Assembly: GCF_029871205.1 (NCBI RefSeq)
Contig: NZ_SSOJ01000066.1
Span: forward strand, 1 to 56,291
Length of the DNA: 56,291 nt
Direction of reading: 5' to 3'
Origin: Pseudomonas sp. BN417
Lineage (GTDB): Bacteria > Pseudomonadota > Gammaproteobacteria > Pseudomonadales > Pseudomonadaceae
Shown here: positions 23,760 through 33,366 of the stretch, one piece after another
How positions within the stretch are numbered: the stretch's first letter is position 1
Layout of the letters: each line of letters opens with the position of its first letter
The notes under the pieces: model-generated
Seen by the model: the letters and a program-made list of their open reading frames with translations, nothing else
Database searches by the model: none
What the model was told of the DNA's origin: nothing
Translations under genes and position numbers: made by a program

Positions 23760-23821
23760 GTAGGAGCGCGCTTGCTCGCGAAACTCCGCGCGGTGCGGTT
23801 CGCCAGCAAGCTGGCTCCTAC
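23760..23821. repeat. REP element (GTAGGAGCGCGCTTGCTCGCGA family)
   Basis: GTAGGAGC (23760-23767) is mirrored by GCTCCTAC (23814-23821), with inner GCTTGCTCGCGAA and TTCGCCAGCAAGC. The same family lies at 47186-47246. Here it sits between atuA and atuB. Confidence 0.9.
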
Positions 23822-23840
23822 GAGCCGGGTGCCGTGTCAT

Positions 23841-25631
23841 TCATTGCAGGCTGTCGGCCAGGGCCTGGGGCACCGGCACAGGGAATTCCAGGAGCTGCTG
23901 GGCGAACGCCTTGCCTTGCGGGTCGATGCGCAGGCTGGCGACTCCACCGCCGCCCAGGGCGTTCTCCAGCAGGAAGTTCAGGCTGTGGCTGCCCGGCAGG
24001 TACCAGCGGGCCACACGGCCCAGCTGCGGGTCGAGCACGTGATCCATCCAGTCGACCACCGCCTCCGGGGTCAGGGCCTCGGCTATCCAGGGCAGGTACT
24101 CGGGCCGGCGCGCCATGACACCGATGTTGCTGTGGTTGCCCTTGTCGCCGGAGCGGGCCACGGCCAGCTTCACCAGCGGCACGCTGGCACTGGCCTGGCC
24201 TGCGGTCGGCGGCGGGGCCAGGTCGTCGGCCAGGGCGGTAACGTCGAAGCTGTCGACCTGCGGCAGCTCGGTGGCGCGGCGCTGGCCGTCCAGTTCCACT
24301 TCCAGCTGGCAGGCGGACTTGTTCACCAGGAAGGAGAAGAGGCGGATCACCGGGTAGACGGTCGGTCGGCCGCCGACTATGCCGGTCAGGCCCGGCGCCA
24401 TGCCGGTGGCGGCCTGGGCGATCTCCCGGGAGAACAGCACCAGGGCTTCCTTGCGGCTGTGGCTGACGGCGATCTTGATCACCACTTCGCGGCTGTCCTT
24501 GCGCTGGCCGTGAGGACCGTAAGTGGCTTCGCTGCCCAGCAGCTCGACGTTAACCTCGCTATAGCGGCCCCAGCCGCGCTCGGCGAAGATCTCTTCGGTC
24601 TTGGCGATGATGGCGCGACTGACCCGCTCGGCCTTCTTCACGGCATCGATGCCGGCCAGCAGGCAACTGGCGGTGCAGCGGAAACCGTCGGGGTAGGTGG
24701 CGCTGACCTTGTACTGCGGTGTCGGTGGCAGGCCGCGGGCGCCCAGCACGCGCACGCGATGCGGGCCAACCTGCTCCAGGGCCACCCGGGTGAAGTCGCA
24801 GACCGCGTCGGGCAGCAGGTAGGCGCGTGGGTCGCCAATCTCGTAGAGCATCTGCTCGCCGACCGAGAAAGGCGTGACCAGGCCGCCGGAACCTTCCGGC
24901 TTGGTCACGCAGAAACTGCCATCGGCTTCGACCTCGACTATGGGGAAACCGATGTGCTCGTAATCCGGCACCGACTCCCAGTCGGTGAAGTTGCCGCCGG
25001 TGCACTGGGCGCCGCACTCGATCAAGTGGCCGGCGAGTGCGGCCTGGGCCAGCTTGTCGTAGTCGGTCCAGGCCCAGCCGAACTCGTGGACCAGGGCGGC
25101 GCTGACCACCGCGCTGTCCACCACCCGGCCGGTGATGACGATATCGGCACCCTGTTCCAGGGCGGCCACTATGCCCGGCGCGCCCAGGTAGGCGTTGACC
25201 GAGACGCACATGGGCGGCAGCGGGGCGCCGCTGAACATCTCGCGGATGCCCGCCTTGGCCAGTTCACCGAGCTTGGGTTGCAGGTTGTCGCCATGCAGCA
25301 CGGCGATCTTCAGGGACACGCCGGCCTTCTCGCAGGCGGCTGCCAGGGCGGCGGCGCAGGCCGCCGGATTGACCCCGCCGGCATTGCTGATCACGCGGAT
25401 CTTCTTCTCCGCGATGCTCGGCAGCAGTGGCGCCAGCACCTCGATGAAGTCCGTGGCGTAGCCGGCGTCCGGGCTCTTCAGCCGGGCGCCGGCCATGATC
25501 GACATGGTGATTTCGGCCAGGTAATCGAATACCAGGTAGTCCAGTGTCGCGCCCTGCACCAACTGGGCGGCGGCGGTGGAGGTGTCGCCCCAGAAGGCGG
25601 AGGCGCAGCCGATGCGTACGGTTCTTGTCAT
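23841..25631 (-). CDS. atuA: AtuA (DUF1446 acyclic terpene utilisation protein)
   Basis: About 596 residues from ATG 25631. The N-terminal DUF1446 part ([16 protein letters not shown]..., [16 protein letters not shown]) covers roughly 450 residues and is followed by an AtuA-specific C-terminal domain ([22 protein letters not shown]). The molecular function is unknown, but the gene is required for growth on citronellol in P. aeruginosa. A GTG six codons upstream (25649) is an alternative start, and neither has a strong ribosome-binding site. It is the first gene of the operon, next to the AtuR operator. Confidence 0.9.
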   Translation of the reverse strand: MTRTVRIGCASAFWGDTSTAAAQLVQGATLDYLVFDYLAEITMSIMAGARLKSPDAGYATDFIEVLAPLLPSIAEKKIRVISNAGGVNPAACAAALAAACEKAGVSLKIAVLHGDNLQPKLGELAKAGIREMFSGAPLPPMCVSVNAYLGAPGIVAALEQGADIVITGRVVDSAVVSAALVHEFGWAWTDYDKLAQAALAGHLIECGAQCTGGNFTDWESVPDYEHIGFPIVEVEADGSFCVTKPEGSGGLVTPFSVGEQMLYEIGDPRAYLLPDAVCDFTRVALEQVGPHRVRVLGARGLPPTPQYKVSATYPDGFRCTASCLLAGIDAVKKAERVSRAIIAKTEEIFAERGWGRYSEVNVELLGSEATYGPHGQRKDSREVVIKIAVSHSRKEALVLFSREIAQAATGMAPGLTGIVGGRPTVYPVIRLFSFLVNKSACQLEVELDGQRRATELPQVDSFDVTALADDLAPPPTAGQASASVPLVKLAVARSGDKGNHSNIGVMARRPEYLPWIAEALTPEAVVDWMDHVLDPQLGRVARWYLPGSHSLNFLLENALGGGGVASLRIDPQGKAFAQQLLEFPVPVPQALADSLQ

Positions 25632-25673
25632 TGGAGTGGTCCGCAGCACTGAGGGAAGATGTACTCAACACTA

Positions 25674-25735
25674 CCAAGCAAGCGCTTGGTTGAAAAGTGC
25701 CGAATACGCTCTTTTTTACCCGAGCGCTTGCTTGG
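25674..25735. promoter_or_regulatory. AtuR operator: 13-bp inverted repeats
   Basis: CCAAGCAAGCGCT (25674-25686) and its exact inverse (25723-25735) lie in the atuA-atuR gap with a 36-bp centre. In P. aeruginosa, AtuR is reported to bind two 13-bp inverted repeats in this same gap, so the regulatory layout is conserved. It should control both divergent promoters. Confidence 0.85.
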
Positions 25736-25823
25736 GAGCAACGCCCAGCATAAATTTCGTTAATCAAGACAGAGACTTGCGAACCATTCTTAAGTTGGAT
25801 GGCTAAGCGCAGCGGGGATTCAG

Positions 25824-26453
25824 ATGAGCCTTGACGACGAAAAAGCCCAGGCGGTGATGCGCGAACTGGTGGCCAGCGGCCAGATCACCGACCCTGACAG
25901 TGCGCGGGGCAAGCTACTGCAGACCGCCGCCCACCTGTTCCGCAGCAAGGGCTACGAACGTACGACCGTGCGCGACCTGGCCAGCGCCGTGGGCATCCAG
26001 TCCGGCAGCATCTTCCATCACTTCAAGAGCAAGGATGAGATCCTCCGCTCGGTGATGGAGGAGACCATCCTCTACAACACTGCCATGATGCGCGCCGCCC
26101 TGGCTGAAGCCGGCGACCTGCGCGAGCGGGTGCTGGCGCTGATCCGCTGCGAGCTGCAGTCCATCATGGGCGGCACCGGAGAGGCCATGGCGGTGCTGGT
26201 CTACGAATGGCGATCGTTGTCTGAGGAGAGCCAGCACTACATCCTCCAGTTGCGCGAAAGCTATGAGCAGATCTGGCTGGGAGTCCTGGGCGAGGCGCGG
26301 GCCGAAGGCTATTTCACGGCCGACCCCTTCATCCTCCGGCGTTTCCTCACGGGGGCCCTGAGCTGGACCACCACCTGGTTCCGTCCTGAGGGGCCGATGA
26401 GCCTGGATGAACTGGCGGAGCAGGCCCTGTCGCTGGTAATCAAGGACGTCTGA
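25824..26453 (+). CDS. atuR: TetR-type repressor of the atu cluster
   Basis: 209 residues. A TetR helix-turn-helix occupies roughly 32-80 (AAHLFRSKGYERTTVRDLASAVGIQSGSIFHHFKSK), followed by a larger ligand domain. It is divergent from atuA and flanks the 13-bp inverted repeats, the position of AtuR in P. aeruginosa. It probably represses the cluster until a terpenoid CoA intermediate binds. Confidence 0.88.
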   Translation: MSLDDEKAQAVMRELVASGQITDPDSARGKLLQTAAHLFRSKGYERTTVRDLASAVGIQSGSIFHHFKSKDEILRSVMEETILYNTAMMRAALAEAGDLRERVLALIRCELQSIMGGTGEAMAVLVYEWRSLSEESQHYILQLRESYEQIWLGVLGEARAEGYFTADPFILRRFLTGALSWTTTWFRPEGPMSLDELAEQALSLVIKDV

Positions 26454-26458
26454 AAAGC

Positions 26459-26472
26459 GTGATCTCTATCAC
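26459..26472. promoter_or_regulatory. CRP/Vfr-like palindrome upstream of the solute-binding protein
   Basis: GTGATCTCTATCAC is a perfect 5-4-5 dyad that fits the CRP-type pattern GTGA-N6-TCAC and is followed by A. It lies 87 bp before the next start codon, in the gap after atuR. A site for Vfr or a related factor is possible. Confidence 0.35.
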
Positions 26473-26558
26473 ATCAGGGGCGCGCGGCTTGGGGTGTAGT
26501 GGCACTTTGTCCTAGGCTGCGGGCCAACTGACTGAAATCTGCAGGGAGCAGGGGCGGC

Positions 26559-27380
26559 ATGGACGGTTGCAGGGGCGTTTCCCTGGGGGTGTTGTGGTTC
26601 TCCGTGGTTTCGCTGTTCTCCACTCCCGTGTTGGCAGCGCAGACCGTTCAGGTCGCCGGAGCGCATTTCCCGCCTTATGTGATCAAGCCGGAGTCTGCCG
26701 AAGCCAGCGGCCTGCTGCCGGAAATGCTCGACGCGCTCAATGGTCTGCAGGCGGACTACCGATTCGTCATGCGGCCCACAGCCATTCCCCGGCGCTTCCG
26801 GGATTTTCAGGAAGGGCGCATCGACCTGGCGATATTCGAGAACCCCGACTGGGGTTGGCAGGGTATCGCCGGATCGCGCATCGACCTGGGCCTGGAAGAT
26901 GCCGAGATCTTCGTCGCCAAGGCCGAGCCCGGGCGCACCCAGCACTTCTTCGACGCTCTGGCCGGCAAGCGCCTGGCGCTCTACAACGGCTACCACTACG
27001 GCTTCGCCGGCTTCAATGCCGACCCCGAGTTCCTCCAGCGCGAATTCAACGCCCAGCTCACCTATTCCCATGACAGCAATCTGCGCATGCTGCTGCGGGG
27101 GAGGGCGGATATCGCCTTGGTGACCCGTTCCTATTTCAACGCCTACCTGGAGCACTACCCGGAGCAGGCCGGCAGTTTCCTCGCCAGTGAGCGGCTGGAC
27201 CAGCGCTACCTCCACTACGCCTTGCTGCGGCCGGCAGCGCCGATCAGCGCTGCGAAATTTTCCGAGCTGCTGGACAGGCTCCGCGCCGATGGTGACTTGC
27301 AGCGGATCTTCGGCCGCTACGGAGTGGTGGTCAGCCCAGCCGCAGCGGGTAGCTCAGCAACAGCAGATGGCAGAGATTGA
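26559..27380 (+). CDS. Periplasmic solute-binding protein (SBP_bac_3 type)
   Basis: 273 residues with a signal peptide ending near residue 27 (VLAA). The binding-protein fold shows PPYVIKPESAEASGLLPEMLDAL at the first lobe and IALVTRSYFNAYL later. No transporter genes are adjacent, so it may serve an ABC importer elsewhere or act as a sensor. The last 20 residues (VVSPAAAGSSATADGRD) look non-homologous and overlap the convergent CPBP gene by 50 bp, as if an original stop had been lost. Confidence 0.8.
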   Translation: MDGCRGVSLGVLWFSVVSLFSTPVLAAQTVQVAGAHFPPYVIKPESAEASGLLPEMLDALNGLQADYRFVMRPTAIPRRFRDFQEGRIDLAIFENPDWGWQGIAGSRIDLGLEDAEIFVAKAEPGRTQHFFDALAGKRLALYNGYHYGFAGFNADPEFLQREFNAQLTYSHDSNLRMLLRGRADIALVTRSYFNAYLEHYPEQAGSFLASERLDQRYLHYALLRPAAPISAAKFSELLDRLRADGDLQRIFGRYGVVVSPAAAGSSATADGRD

Positions 27381-28086
27381 CCGCCAGGTGCAGGGCGACC
27401 GCAACCGATAGCCGGCCGCTGTAGTGGAAGGCCAGGCCGTAGCCGAGGCCGGCGAGCCCTGCGAGCACCGCGAACAACGGGCTGAAGGGCAGGTGGACGG
27501 CACCGAAGAGCGCCGCCGTGAGCAGGATGCCAGTGCGCGCACCCAGCCTTGAAACCAGCGCCGGCTGCAACAAACCGCGAAATACCAGTTCCTCAGCCAG
27601 CACGGTGGCCAGCAAGTTGACCGCCAGCCATTCCCAGATCAGCGCCGGCCATTTTGGTTGCCAACCCACCAGGCCCAGGCCCATGGCCAGGAGTGGCACC
27701 AGCAGCAGGGTTGCCAGCACCACTATCCAGGCACGGTGCGGCGAAGGCGCCGGCCGCGCGGGGCGGCCCAGCCACCAGGCCAGCAGGGTCATCCCTACCA
27801 GCAGCTTGTCCCAGGACAGGCGCAGGGCGTAAGGCGGCGCATCGGGGCTCAGCTTCTGGGCTTCGCCGAGGGGCAGGGGGCTGAAGCCCGGCAGCAGGTG
27901 GGCGGCCAAGGCCACGGAAGAGAGCAGGGTGGCTGGCAGCCAGAGGCGCGTCGGCAGTTGACGTTCGGCGAAGACCCAACCGGCATAAGCGACGCCGGCC
28001 AGCAGGGCGCTGACCTCGATGCCGCCCAGCCCCTGGCCCAGTGCCAGGACGATCAACGGAAACAGCAGTTGCAGATGGAGCGGCAT
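27331..28086 (-). CDS. CPBP-family intramembrane metalloprotease
   Basis: 251 residues, hydrophobic throughout with about eight membrane segments. The ABI/CPBP motifs are visible: EELVFRG near 175 (catalytic Glu pair and Arg), HLPFSP near 205 and a final HLAVN. The ATG at 28086 follows GGGAGG; a longer frame to 28173 runs over the neighbouring small gene. Family members cleave membrane substrates or tailor peptides; the substrate here is unknown. Confidence 0.85.
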   Translation of the reverse strand: MPLHLQLLFPLIVLALGQGLGGIEVSALLAGVAYAGWVFAERQLPTRLWLPATLLSSVALAAHLLPGFSPLPLGEAQKLSPDAPPYALRLSWDKLLVGMTLLAWWLGRPARPAPSPHRAWIVVLATLLLVPLLAMGLGLVGWQPKWPALIWEWLAVNLLATVLAEELVFRGLLQPALVSRLGARTGILLTAALFGAVHLPFSPLFAVLAGLAGLGYGLAFHYSGRLSVAVALHLAVNLCHLLLLSYPLRLG

Positions 28087-28135
28087 GGCGCCTCCCTGTG
28101 GCGATGCCGCAGTGCGGATTTCGGGAGACACGGGG

Positions 28136-28303
28136 TCAACGGTCCTTGGCTTCCTTGGCATCCATCTCGGCATTGCGCTCGCGGATGCGTTTGAGTTGTT
28201 CTTCAGTTAGCGGCAGCTTCTTCGCTGTGTCGCGCAACAGCATCAAGCTACCGACTATGGAGCCGATGGCCAGGACCAGTATCAGCCAGGCATACCAGGG
28301 CAT
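28136..28303 (-). CDS. DUF2897-family small membrane protein
   Basis: 55 residues: one N-terminal membrane helix (WYAWLILVLAIGSIVGSLMLL) and a charged tail (KLPLTEEQLKRIRERNAEMDAKEAKDR). CAGGAG precedes the ATG at a good distance. The sequence matches the DUF2897 miniproteins of Pseudomonas. It lies 49 bp upstream of the CPBP gene on the same strand and may be co-transcribed with it. Function is unknown. Confidence 0.85.
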   Translation of the reverse strand: MPWYAWLILVLAIGSIVGSLMLLRDTAKKLPLTEEQLKRIRERNAEMDAKEAKDR

Positions 28304-28528
28304 GATGATCTCCTGCGGGAAGGGCCTCTACTCTATTCGATTGTGCGCGCCTTTCCACGTTCCCGGGAATCATTCGATTCGTTGGGAAATCCGGGCAAGC
28401 GGTCCCCAAATGGCCTTGGCCACAGCTGATTCGGACCGGGCTCGCGATTTTTCCGGAACATTCCGGCAGCCTAGGGGCGGAGAAGCGGCTATTGCTGGCT
28501 GCTCTCAGCTCCCATCAAGGAGGATTCG

Positions 28529-29263
28529 ATGCAGATCCCCGTTACCCTCCAGGCCGGCCTCTGGGGCTGGCTGGCCGCCAGCAGCCTGCTCATCGGCGCG
28601 GCGGTCGGTTTCCTGGTGAAGCTGCCGCAGAAGGTGGTGGCTTCGATCATGGCTTATGGCAGCGGCGTGCTGGTGGCGGCCCTGTGCTTCGGGCAGATAC
28701 CCGAGGCGGAACGCATCGGCGGTCTCTGGCCGACCATGGCCGGGCTACTGGCCGGCGGCGCCATTTTCGTTCTCGCCAGCCAGTACATCGAGCGGCTGGA
28801 GCAGCACCATCGGAGCAAGAGTGGCAGCGGCATGGTTGCCTTGCTGATCGCGGTCGGCGCCTTCCTCGACGGCATCCCCGAGTCGCTCGGTCTGGGGCTC
28901 GGCCTGCTGGATGGCGGCGAGGTCAGCCTGTTGATGCTGGTGGCGATCTTCCTCGCCAACCTGCCGGAGGGCCTCGCCAGTGCCGCCGGGTTGCGAGAGG
29001 AAAAACGCAGCGGCGCTCTGGTGTTCGGCCTCTGGGGCGTCATCGCCTTGCTGTCCGGGCTGGCCGCCATGGCCGGGCCGGGACTATTCGCCGAGCTGCC
29101 GCCGCTCTGGCTGGCGTTTGCCCTGGGGTTCTCGGCGGGGGCGGTGCTCTGCATGCTGGTGGACACGCTGATCCCGGAAGCCTTCGAGACTACCCACGCC
29201 TGGACCGGGTTGATCACCCTGGCCGGATTCATGACCGCTTTCGCCCTGGACCACATCGTGTAA
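28529..29263 (+). CDS. ZIP-family metal transporter
   Basis: 244 residues with about eight hydrophobic segments. The two ZIP metal-site helices are recognisable as [10 protein letters not shown] and [12 protein letters not shown] proteins import zinc or related divalent metals into the cytoplasm. The variable histidine-rich loop is short (EQHHRSK). AAGGAGG lies just upstream of the ATG. The 225-bp gap before it holds no gene. Confidence 0.85.
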   Translation: MQIPVTLQAGLWGWLAASSLLIGAAVGFLVKLPQKVVASIMAYGSGVLVAALCFGQIPEAERIGGLWPTMAGLLAGGAIFVLASQYIERLEQHHRSKSGSGMVALLIAVGAFLDGIPESLGLGLGLLDGGEVSLLMLVAIFLANLPEGLASAAGLREEKRSGALVFGLWGVIALLSGLAAMAGPGLFAELPPLWLAFALGFSAGAVLCMLVDTLIPEAFETTHAWTGLITLAGFMTAFALDHIV

Positions 29264-29327
29264 GGCAGCGGCGCACGCCGGCTTCCGCTACAATGCGCGC
29301 CGTTTCCGATTCGTAAGAGATTGCCCC

Positions 29328-30026
29328 ATGTCCGCCTGTCAGACGCCGATCATTGTCGCCCTCGACTTCCCCACCCGTGAAGCCGCCCTGCGGCTGGCCG
29401 ACCAGCTGGATCCCAAGTTGTGCCGGGTCAAGGTGGGCAAGGAGCTGTTCACCAGCTGCGCTTCGGAGATCGTCTCGACCCTGCGCGACCGCGGCTTCGA
29501 GGTGTTCCTCGACCTGAAATTCCACGACATCCCCAACACCACGGCCATGGCGGTGAAGGCCGCTGCCGAGATGGGCGTGTGGATGGTCAACGTGCACTGC
29601 TCGGGCGGCCTGCGCATGATGGCGGCCTGCCGCGAGACCCTGGACAAGTTCAACGGGCCCAAGCCGCTGCTGATCGGCGTCACTGTGCTGACCAGCATGG
29701 AGCGCGAGGACCTGGCCGGCATCGGCCTGGACATCGAACCCCAGGAGCAGGTGCTGCGCCTGGCGGGGCTGGCCGAGAAGGCCGGCATGGATGGCCTGGT
29801 CTGCTCGGCCCAGGAAGCCACGGCGCTCAAGACTGCCCACCCGCGCCTGCAACTGGTGACCCCGGGTATCCGCCCGGCCGGCAGCGCCCAGGACGACCAG
29901 CGCCGCATCCTCACTCCGCGCCAGGCCCTGGATGCCGGCTCCGACTACCTGGTGATCGGCCGCCCGATCAGCCAGGCCGCCGATCCGGCCAAAGCCCTGG
30001 CCGCGGTAGTGGCCGAGCTGGCTTGA
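29328..30026 (+). CDS. pyrF: Orotidine 5'-phosphate decarboxylase
   Basis: 232 residues, the usual length. The active-site motif [10 protein letters not shown] (with the Asp-x-Lys-x2-Asp tetrad) and KVGKELF at strand two are intact. It makes UMP from OMP, the last step of pyrimidine synthesis. The start follows a short spacer from the ZIP gene; in Pseudomonas pyrF is often a single gene. Confidence 0.95.
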   Translation: MSACQTPIIVALDFPTREAALRLADQLDPKLCRVKVGKELFTSCASEIVSTLRDRGFEVFLDLKFHDIPNTTAMAVKAAAEMGVWMVNVHCSGGLRMMAACRETLDKFNGPKPLLIGVTVLTSMEREDLAGIGLDIEPQEQVLRLAGLAEKAGMDGLVCSAQEATALKTAHPRLQLVTPGIRPAGSAQDDQRRILTPRQALDAGSDYLVIGRPISQAADPAKALAAVVAELA

Positions 30027-30071
30027 TGCATCCGGTGCGCTGCCTACCCGGCAGCGCACTCATCGCGCCGA

Positions 30072-31076
30072 TCAGCGCACCTTCAGCACCAGTTTCCCGA
30101 AGTTCTCCCCGCTGAACAGCCTGCCCAGGGTTTCCGGGAAGGTTTCCAGCCCCGTCACCACATCCTCCTTGCTCTTCAGTTCACCGCTGGCCAGCCAGCC
30201 GGCGATGTCCTTGACCGCCTCGCCGAAACGCGGGGCGTAGTCGAACACCACCATGCCCTCCATGCGCGCGCGGTTGACCAGCAGCGCCAGGTAGTTGGCC
30301 GGGCCCTTCACCGCCTGCTTGTTGTTGTACTGGCTGATGGCGCCGCAGATCACGATCCGCGCCTTGCGGTTGATGCGGGTAAGGACGGTGTCGAGGATGT
30401 CGCCGCCGACGTTGTCGAAATACACGTCCACGCCCTTCGGGCATTCGCGCTTGAGGGCGGCATGCAGGTCCTCGGACTTGTAGTCGATGGCGCCGTCGAA
30501 GCCCAGTTCCTCCACCAGGAAGCGGCACTTCTCCGCGCCCCCGGCGATTCCCACCACGCGGCAGCCCTTGATCCGTGCTATCTGCCCGGCCACGCTGCCC
30601 ACCGCGCCGGCGGCACCGGAGATGACCACGGTTTCTCCGGCCTTGGGCTGGCCCACGTCCAGCAGGGCGAAGTAGGCGGTCATGCCGGTCATGCCCAGGG
30701 CGGAGAGGTAGAGGGGCAGGGGCGCGCGGTTCGGGTCGACCTTCTGGAAGTCGCGCGGCTCGCCGAGGAAGTAGTCCTGCACGCCCACCACGCCGCAGAC
30801 ATGGTCGCCCACGCTGAAGTCCGGATGTTCCGAGGCCACCACCTTGCCGACGCCGAGGGCGCGCATCACTTCGCCCAGGGCCACCGGCGCGATGTAGGAC
30901 CTGGCGTCGTTCATCCAGCCGCGCATGGCCGGGTCCAGCGACAGGTAGAGGTTTTCCACCAGCACTTGGCCGGGACCGGGGTCACCGGCCGGGGTTTCCA
31001 CGTAGGAGAAGGTCTCGCGGGTGGCCGGGCCGACCGGGCGCTGGGCGAGGAGGAACTGGCGATTGAGCGGGGGCAT
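30072..31076 (-). CDS. NADP-dependent alkenal/one oxidoreductase (MDR family)
   Basis: 334 residues from ATG 31076 (GGAGTTCC upstream). Zinc-free medium-chain reductase of the prostaglandin reductase/curcumin reductase (CurA) type: LSLDPAMRGWM near the start, GAAGAVGSVAGQIA for NADPH, and FDNVGGDILD. It likely reduces double bonds of reactive enones. A 225-bp divergent region separates it from the following SDR gene. Confidence 0.87.
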   Translation of the reverse strand: MPPLNRQFLLAQRPVGPATRETFSYVETPAGDPGPGQVLVENLYLSLDPAMRGWMNDARSYIAPVALGEVMRALGVGKVVASEHPDFSVGDHVCGVVGVQDYFLGEPRDFQKVDPNRAPLPLYLSALGMTGMTAYFALLDVGQPKAGETVVISGAAGAVGSVAGQIARIKGCRVVGIAGGAEKCRFLVEELGFDGAIDYKSEDLHAALKRECPKGVDVYFDNVGGDILDTVLTRINRKARIVICGAISQYNNKQAVKGPANYLALLVNRARMEGMVVFDYAPRFGEAVKDIAGWLASGELKSKEDVVTGLETFPETLGRLFSGENFGKLVLKVR

Positions 31077-31301
31077 GGCAGGAACTCCGGATTGGAAAGC
31101 CTTGGTGATAGTCCGCTGGCCGGGTTGGAGCAAGCTCGGTGGTCGGGCGGAATGTATCGCCATGAATTCGAATGATCCTGTGCGCAGGTCTTCATCAATG
31201 ATCTGGATGGGGTGTCCACCAGAGCCCTGATGATGCTGACGCCGTGCAGCGGCTACTGACTAGACTGCGCCACAGTTTCCATTCCCATCGAGGATGCACA
31301 G

Positions 31302-32063
31302 ATGAGCATGAGCTTCTCCGGCCAGGTCGCCCTGGTGACCGGCGCCGCCAACGGTATCGGCCGCGCAACCGCCCAGGCGTTCGCCGCCGAGGGCCTGAAA
31401 GTGGTGGTTTCCGATGTCGACGGCGTCGGTGGCGAAGGCACTGTGGAACTGATCCGCGCCACTGGCGGCGAGGCGTGCTTCATTCGCTGCGACGTCACCC
31501 GCGAGGCCGAGGTCAAGGCGCTGATGGAAGGCACGGTGGCCGCCTACGGCCGCCTGGACTACGCCTTCAACAACGCCGGCATCGAGATCGAGAAGGGCAA
31601 GCTGGCCGAGGGCAGCGAGGCGGAGTACGACGCCATCATGGGCGTCAACGTCAAGGGCGTCTGGCTCTGCATGAAGCACCAGATTCCACTGCTGCTGGCC
31701 CAGGGCGGCGGCGCCATCGTCAACACCGCTTCGGTGGCAGGTCTTGGCGCGGCGCCGAAGATGAGCATCTATGCCGCCTCCAAGCACGCGGTGATTGGCC
31801 TGACCAAGTCGGCTGCCGTCGAGTACGCGAAGAAGAAGGTCCGGGTGAATGCCGTGTGCCCGGCGGTGATCGACACGGACATGTTCCGCCGCGCCTACGA
31901 AGCCGATCCGAAGAAAGGCGAGTTCGCCGCTGCCATGCACCCGGTGGGGCGCATCGGCAAGGTGGAAGAGATTGCCGCGGCAGTTCTCTACCTCTGCTGC
32001 GACGCGGCGGGATTCACCACCGGCCACGCCCTGGCAGTGGACGGCGGGGCCACGGCGATCTGA
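31302..32063 (+). CDS. Short-chain dehydrogenase, classical SDR
   Basis: 253 residues. TGAANGIG at 14-21, NNAG near 90, a catalytic Ser at NTASVAG, and YAASK with Tyr and Lys intact. Oxidises or reduces a small alcohol/ketone with NAD(P); substrate not predictable. Good AGGATG-like spacing to a site upstream. It is followed by a strong bidirectional terminator. Confidence 0.87.
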   Translation: MSMSFSGQVALVTGAANGIGRATAQAFAAEGLKVVVSDVDGVGGEGTVELIRATGGEACFIRCDVTREAEVKALMEGTVAAYGRLDYAFNNAGIEIEKGKLAEGSEAEYDAIMGVNVKGVWLCMKHQIPLLLAQGGGAIVNTASVAGLGAAPKMSIYAASKHAVIGLTKSAAVEYAKKKVRVNAVCPAVIDTDMFRRAYEADPKKGEFAAAMHPVGRIGKVEEIAAAVLYLCCDAAGFTTGHALAVDGGATAI

Positions 32064-32125
32064 TGTCGGCTTGACCTTGTTGGTGGACCGATGAAGCGTG
32101 GTCCACCCTACAAAGAGCACGAAAG

Positions 32126-32152
32126 AAAAAGGCGCCTTGCGGCGCCTTTTTT
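32126..32152. terminator. Bidirectional terminator between the SDR and BenE genes
   Basis: AAAAAGGCGCC...GGCGCCTTTTTT, an 11-bp stem with a 4-nt loop and A/T tracts on both sides, placed between two convergent genes. Confidence 0.9.
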
Positions 32153-33366
32153 CATTTGTCCCGGCCACTGTCCCAGTTGAGGATCAGCAAGGTCAGCACC
32201 CCGGCGATCAGGCCCCAGAAGGCCGAACCGATGGACAGCAGGGTCATGCCCGAGGCAGTGACCATGAAGGTGATCAGCGCGGCCTCGCGCTCCTTGGGCT
32301 CCTGCATGGCGACGGTCAGGCCGTTGCTGATGGAGCCGAACAGCGCCAGCGCGGCGATGGACAGCACCAGCTCCTTTGGAAAAGCGGCGAACAGCGCCGC
32401 CAGGGTGGCGCCGAAGGTGCCGGCGACGCCGTAGAAGATCCCGCACCAGACTGCGGCCGTGTAGCGCTTGGCGCGGTCTTCATGGGCGTGGGGGCCGGTG
32501 CAGATGGCCGCGCTGATGGCGGCCAGGTTGATGCCGTGGGAGCCGAAAGGTGCCAGCAGCAGCGAGGCGATGCCGGTGACCGAGATCAGCGGCGAGGCCG
32601 GCACCTGGTAGCCGTCGGCGCGCAGCACGGCGATGCCGGGGATGTTCTGCGAGGCCATGGCCACCACGAAGAGCGGGATGCCGATGCTGATTACCGCGGT
32701 CAGGGAGAATTCCGGCTTGGTCCAGACCGGCTCGGCCAGGGCGAAGTGGAAGCCGCTGAAGTCCAGCAGGCCCAGCGCCGCCGCAGTAATGCAGCCCACC
32801 AGCAGTGCCGCCAGCACGGCGTAGCGCGGCTGCAGGCGCTTGAACACCAGGTAACTGAAGAACATCGCCAGCACCAGGGTGGTGCGGTGCTGGGCGGCGA
32901 TGAAGATCTCGCTGCCGATCTTGAACAGGATGCCGGCCAGCAGGGCGGCCGCCAGTGAGCCGGGAAGCCGGCGCATCAACCGCTCGAACCCGCCGGTCAG
33001 CCCGACCAGCGCGAGCAGCACCGCGCAAACGACGAAGGCGCCAATCGCCTCGCCGTAGCTCACCCCGGGAAGGCTGGTGATCAACAGCGCGGCGCCTGGG
33101 GTGGACCAGGCCACCACTATGGGCGCGCGGTAGCGCAGCGACAGGCCGATGGTGGTGAGGGCCATGCCGATGGACAGGGCCCAGATCCAGGAGGAGATTT
33201 GCGCGTTGCTCAGGCCGGCGGCCTGGCCGGCCTGGAACATCAGTACCAGGGAGCTGGTGTAGCCCGTGAGCATGGCGATGAAGCCTGCCACCACGGCCGA
33301 GGGCGAGGAGTCCGCCAGGGGGCGCAGGCGTGGCGCGCTGGCCGGGGTTTCCGAACTAGGGGTCAT
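32152..33366 (-). CDS. BenE-family benzoate/proton symporter
   Basis: 404 residues, about twelve membrane segments. SSLVLMFQAG near the start and LLAPFGSHGINLAAISAAICTGPHAHEDRAKRY are BenE-type blocks. The ATG at 33366 shares one base with the stop of the upstream LysE gene, so the two are translationally coupled. No benzoate catabolic genes are in the window, so the substrate may differ from benzoate. Confidence 0.87.
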   Translation of the reverse strand: MTPSSETPASAPRLRPLADSSPSAVVAGFIAMLTGYTSSLVLMFQAGQAAGLSNAQISSWIWALSIGMALTTIGLSLRYRAPIVVAWSTPGAALLITSLPGVSYGEAIGAFVVCAVLLALVGLTGGFERLMRRLPGSLAAALLAGILFKIGSEIFIAAQHRTTLVLAMFFSYLVFKRLQPRYAVLAALLVGCITAAALGLLDFSGFHFALAEPVWTKPEFSLTAVISIGIPLFVVAMASQNIPGIAVLRADGYQVPASPLISVTGIASLLLAPFGSHGINLAAISAAICTGPHAHEDRAKRYTAAVWCGIFYGVAGTFGATLAALFAAFPKELVLSIAALALFGSISNGLTVAMQEPKEREAALITFMVTASGMTLLSIGSAFWGLIAGVLTLLILNWDSGRDK

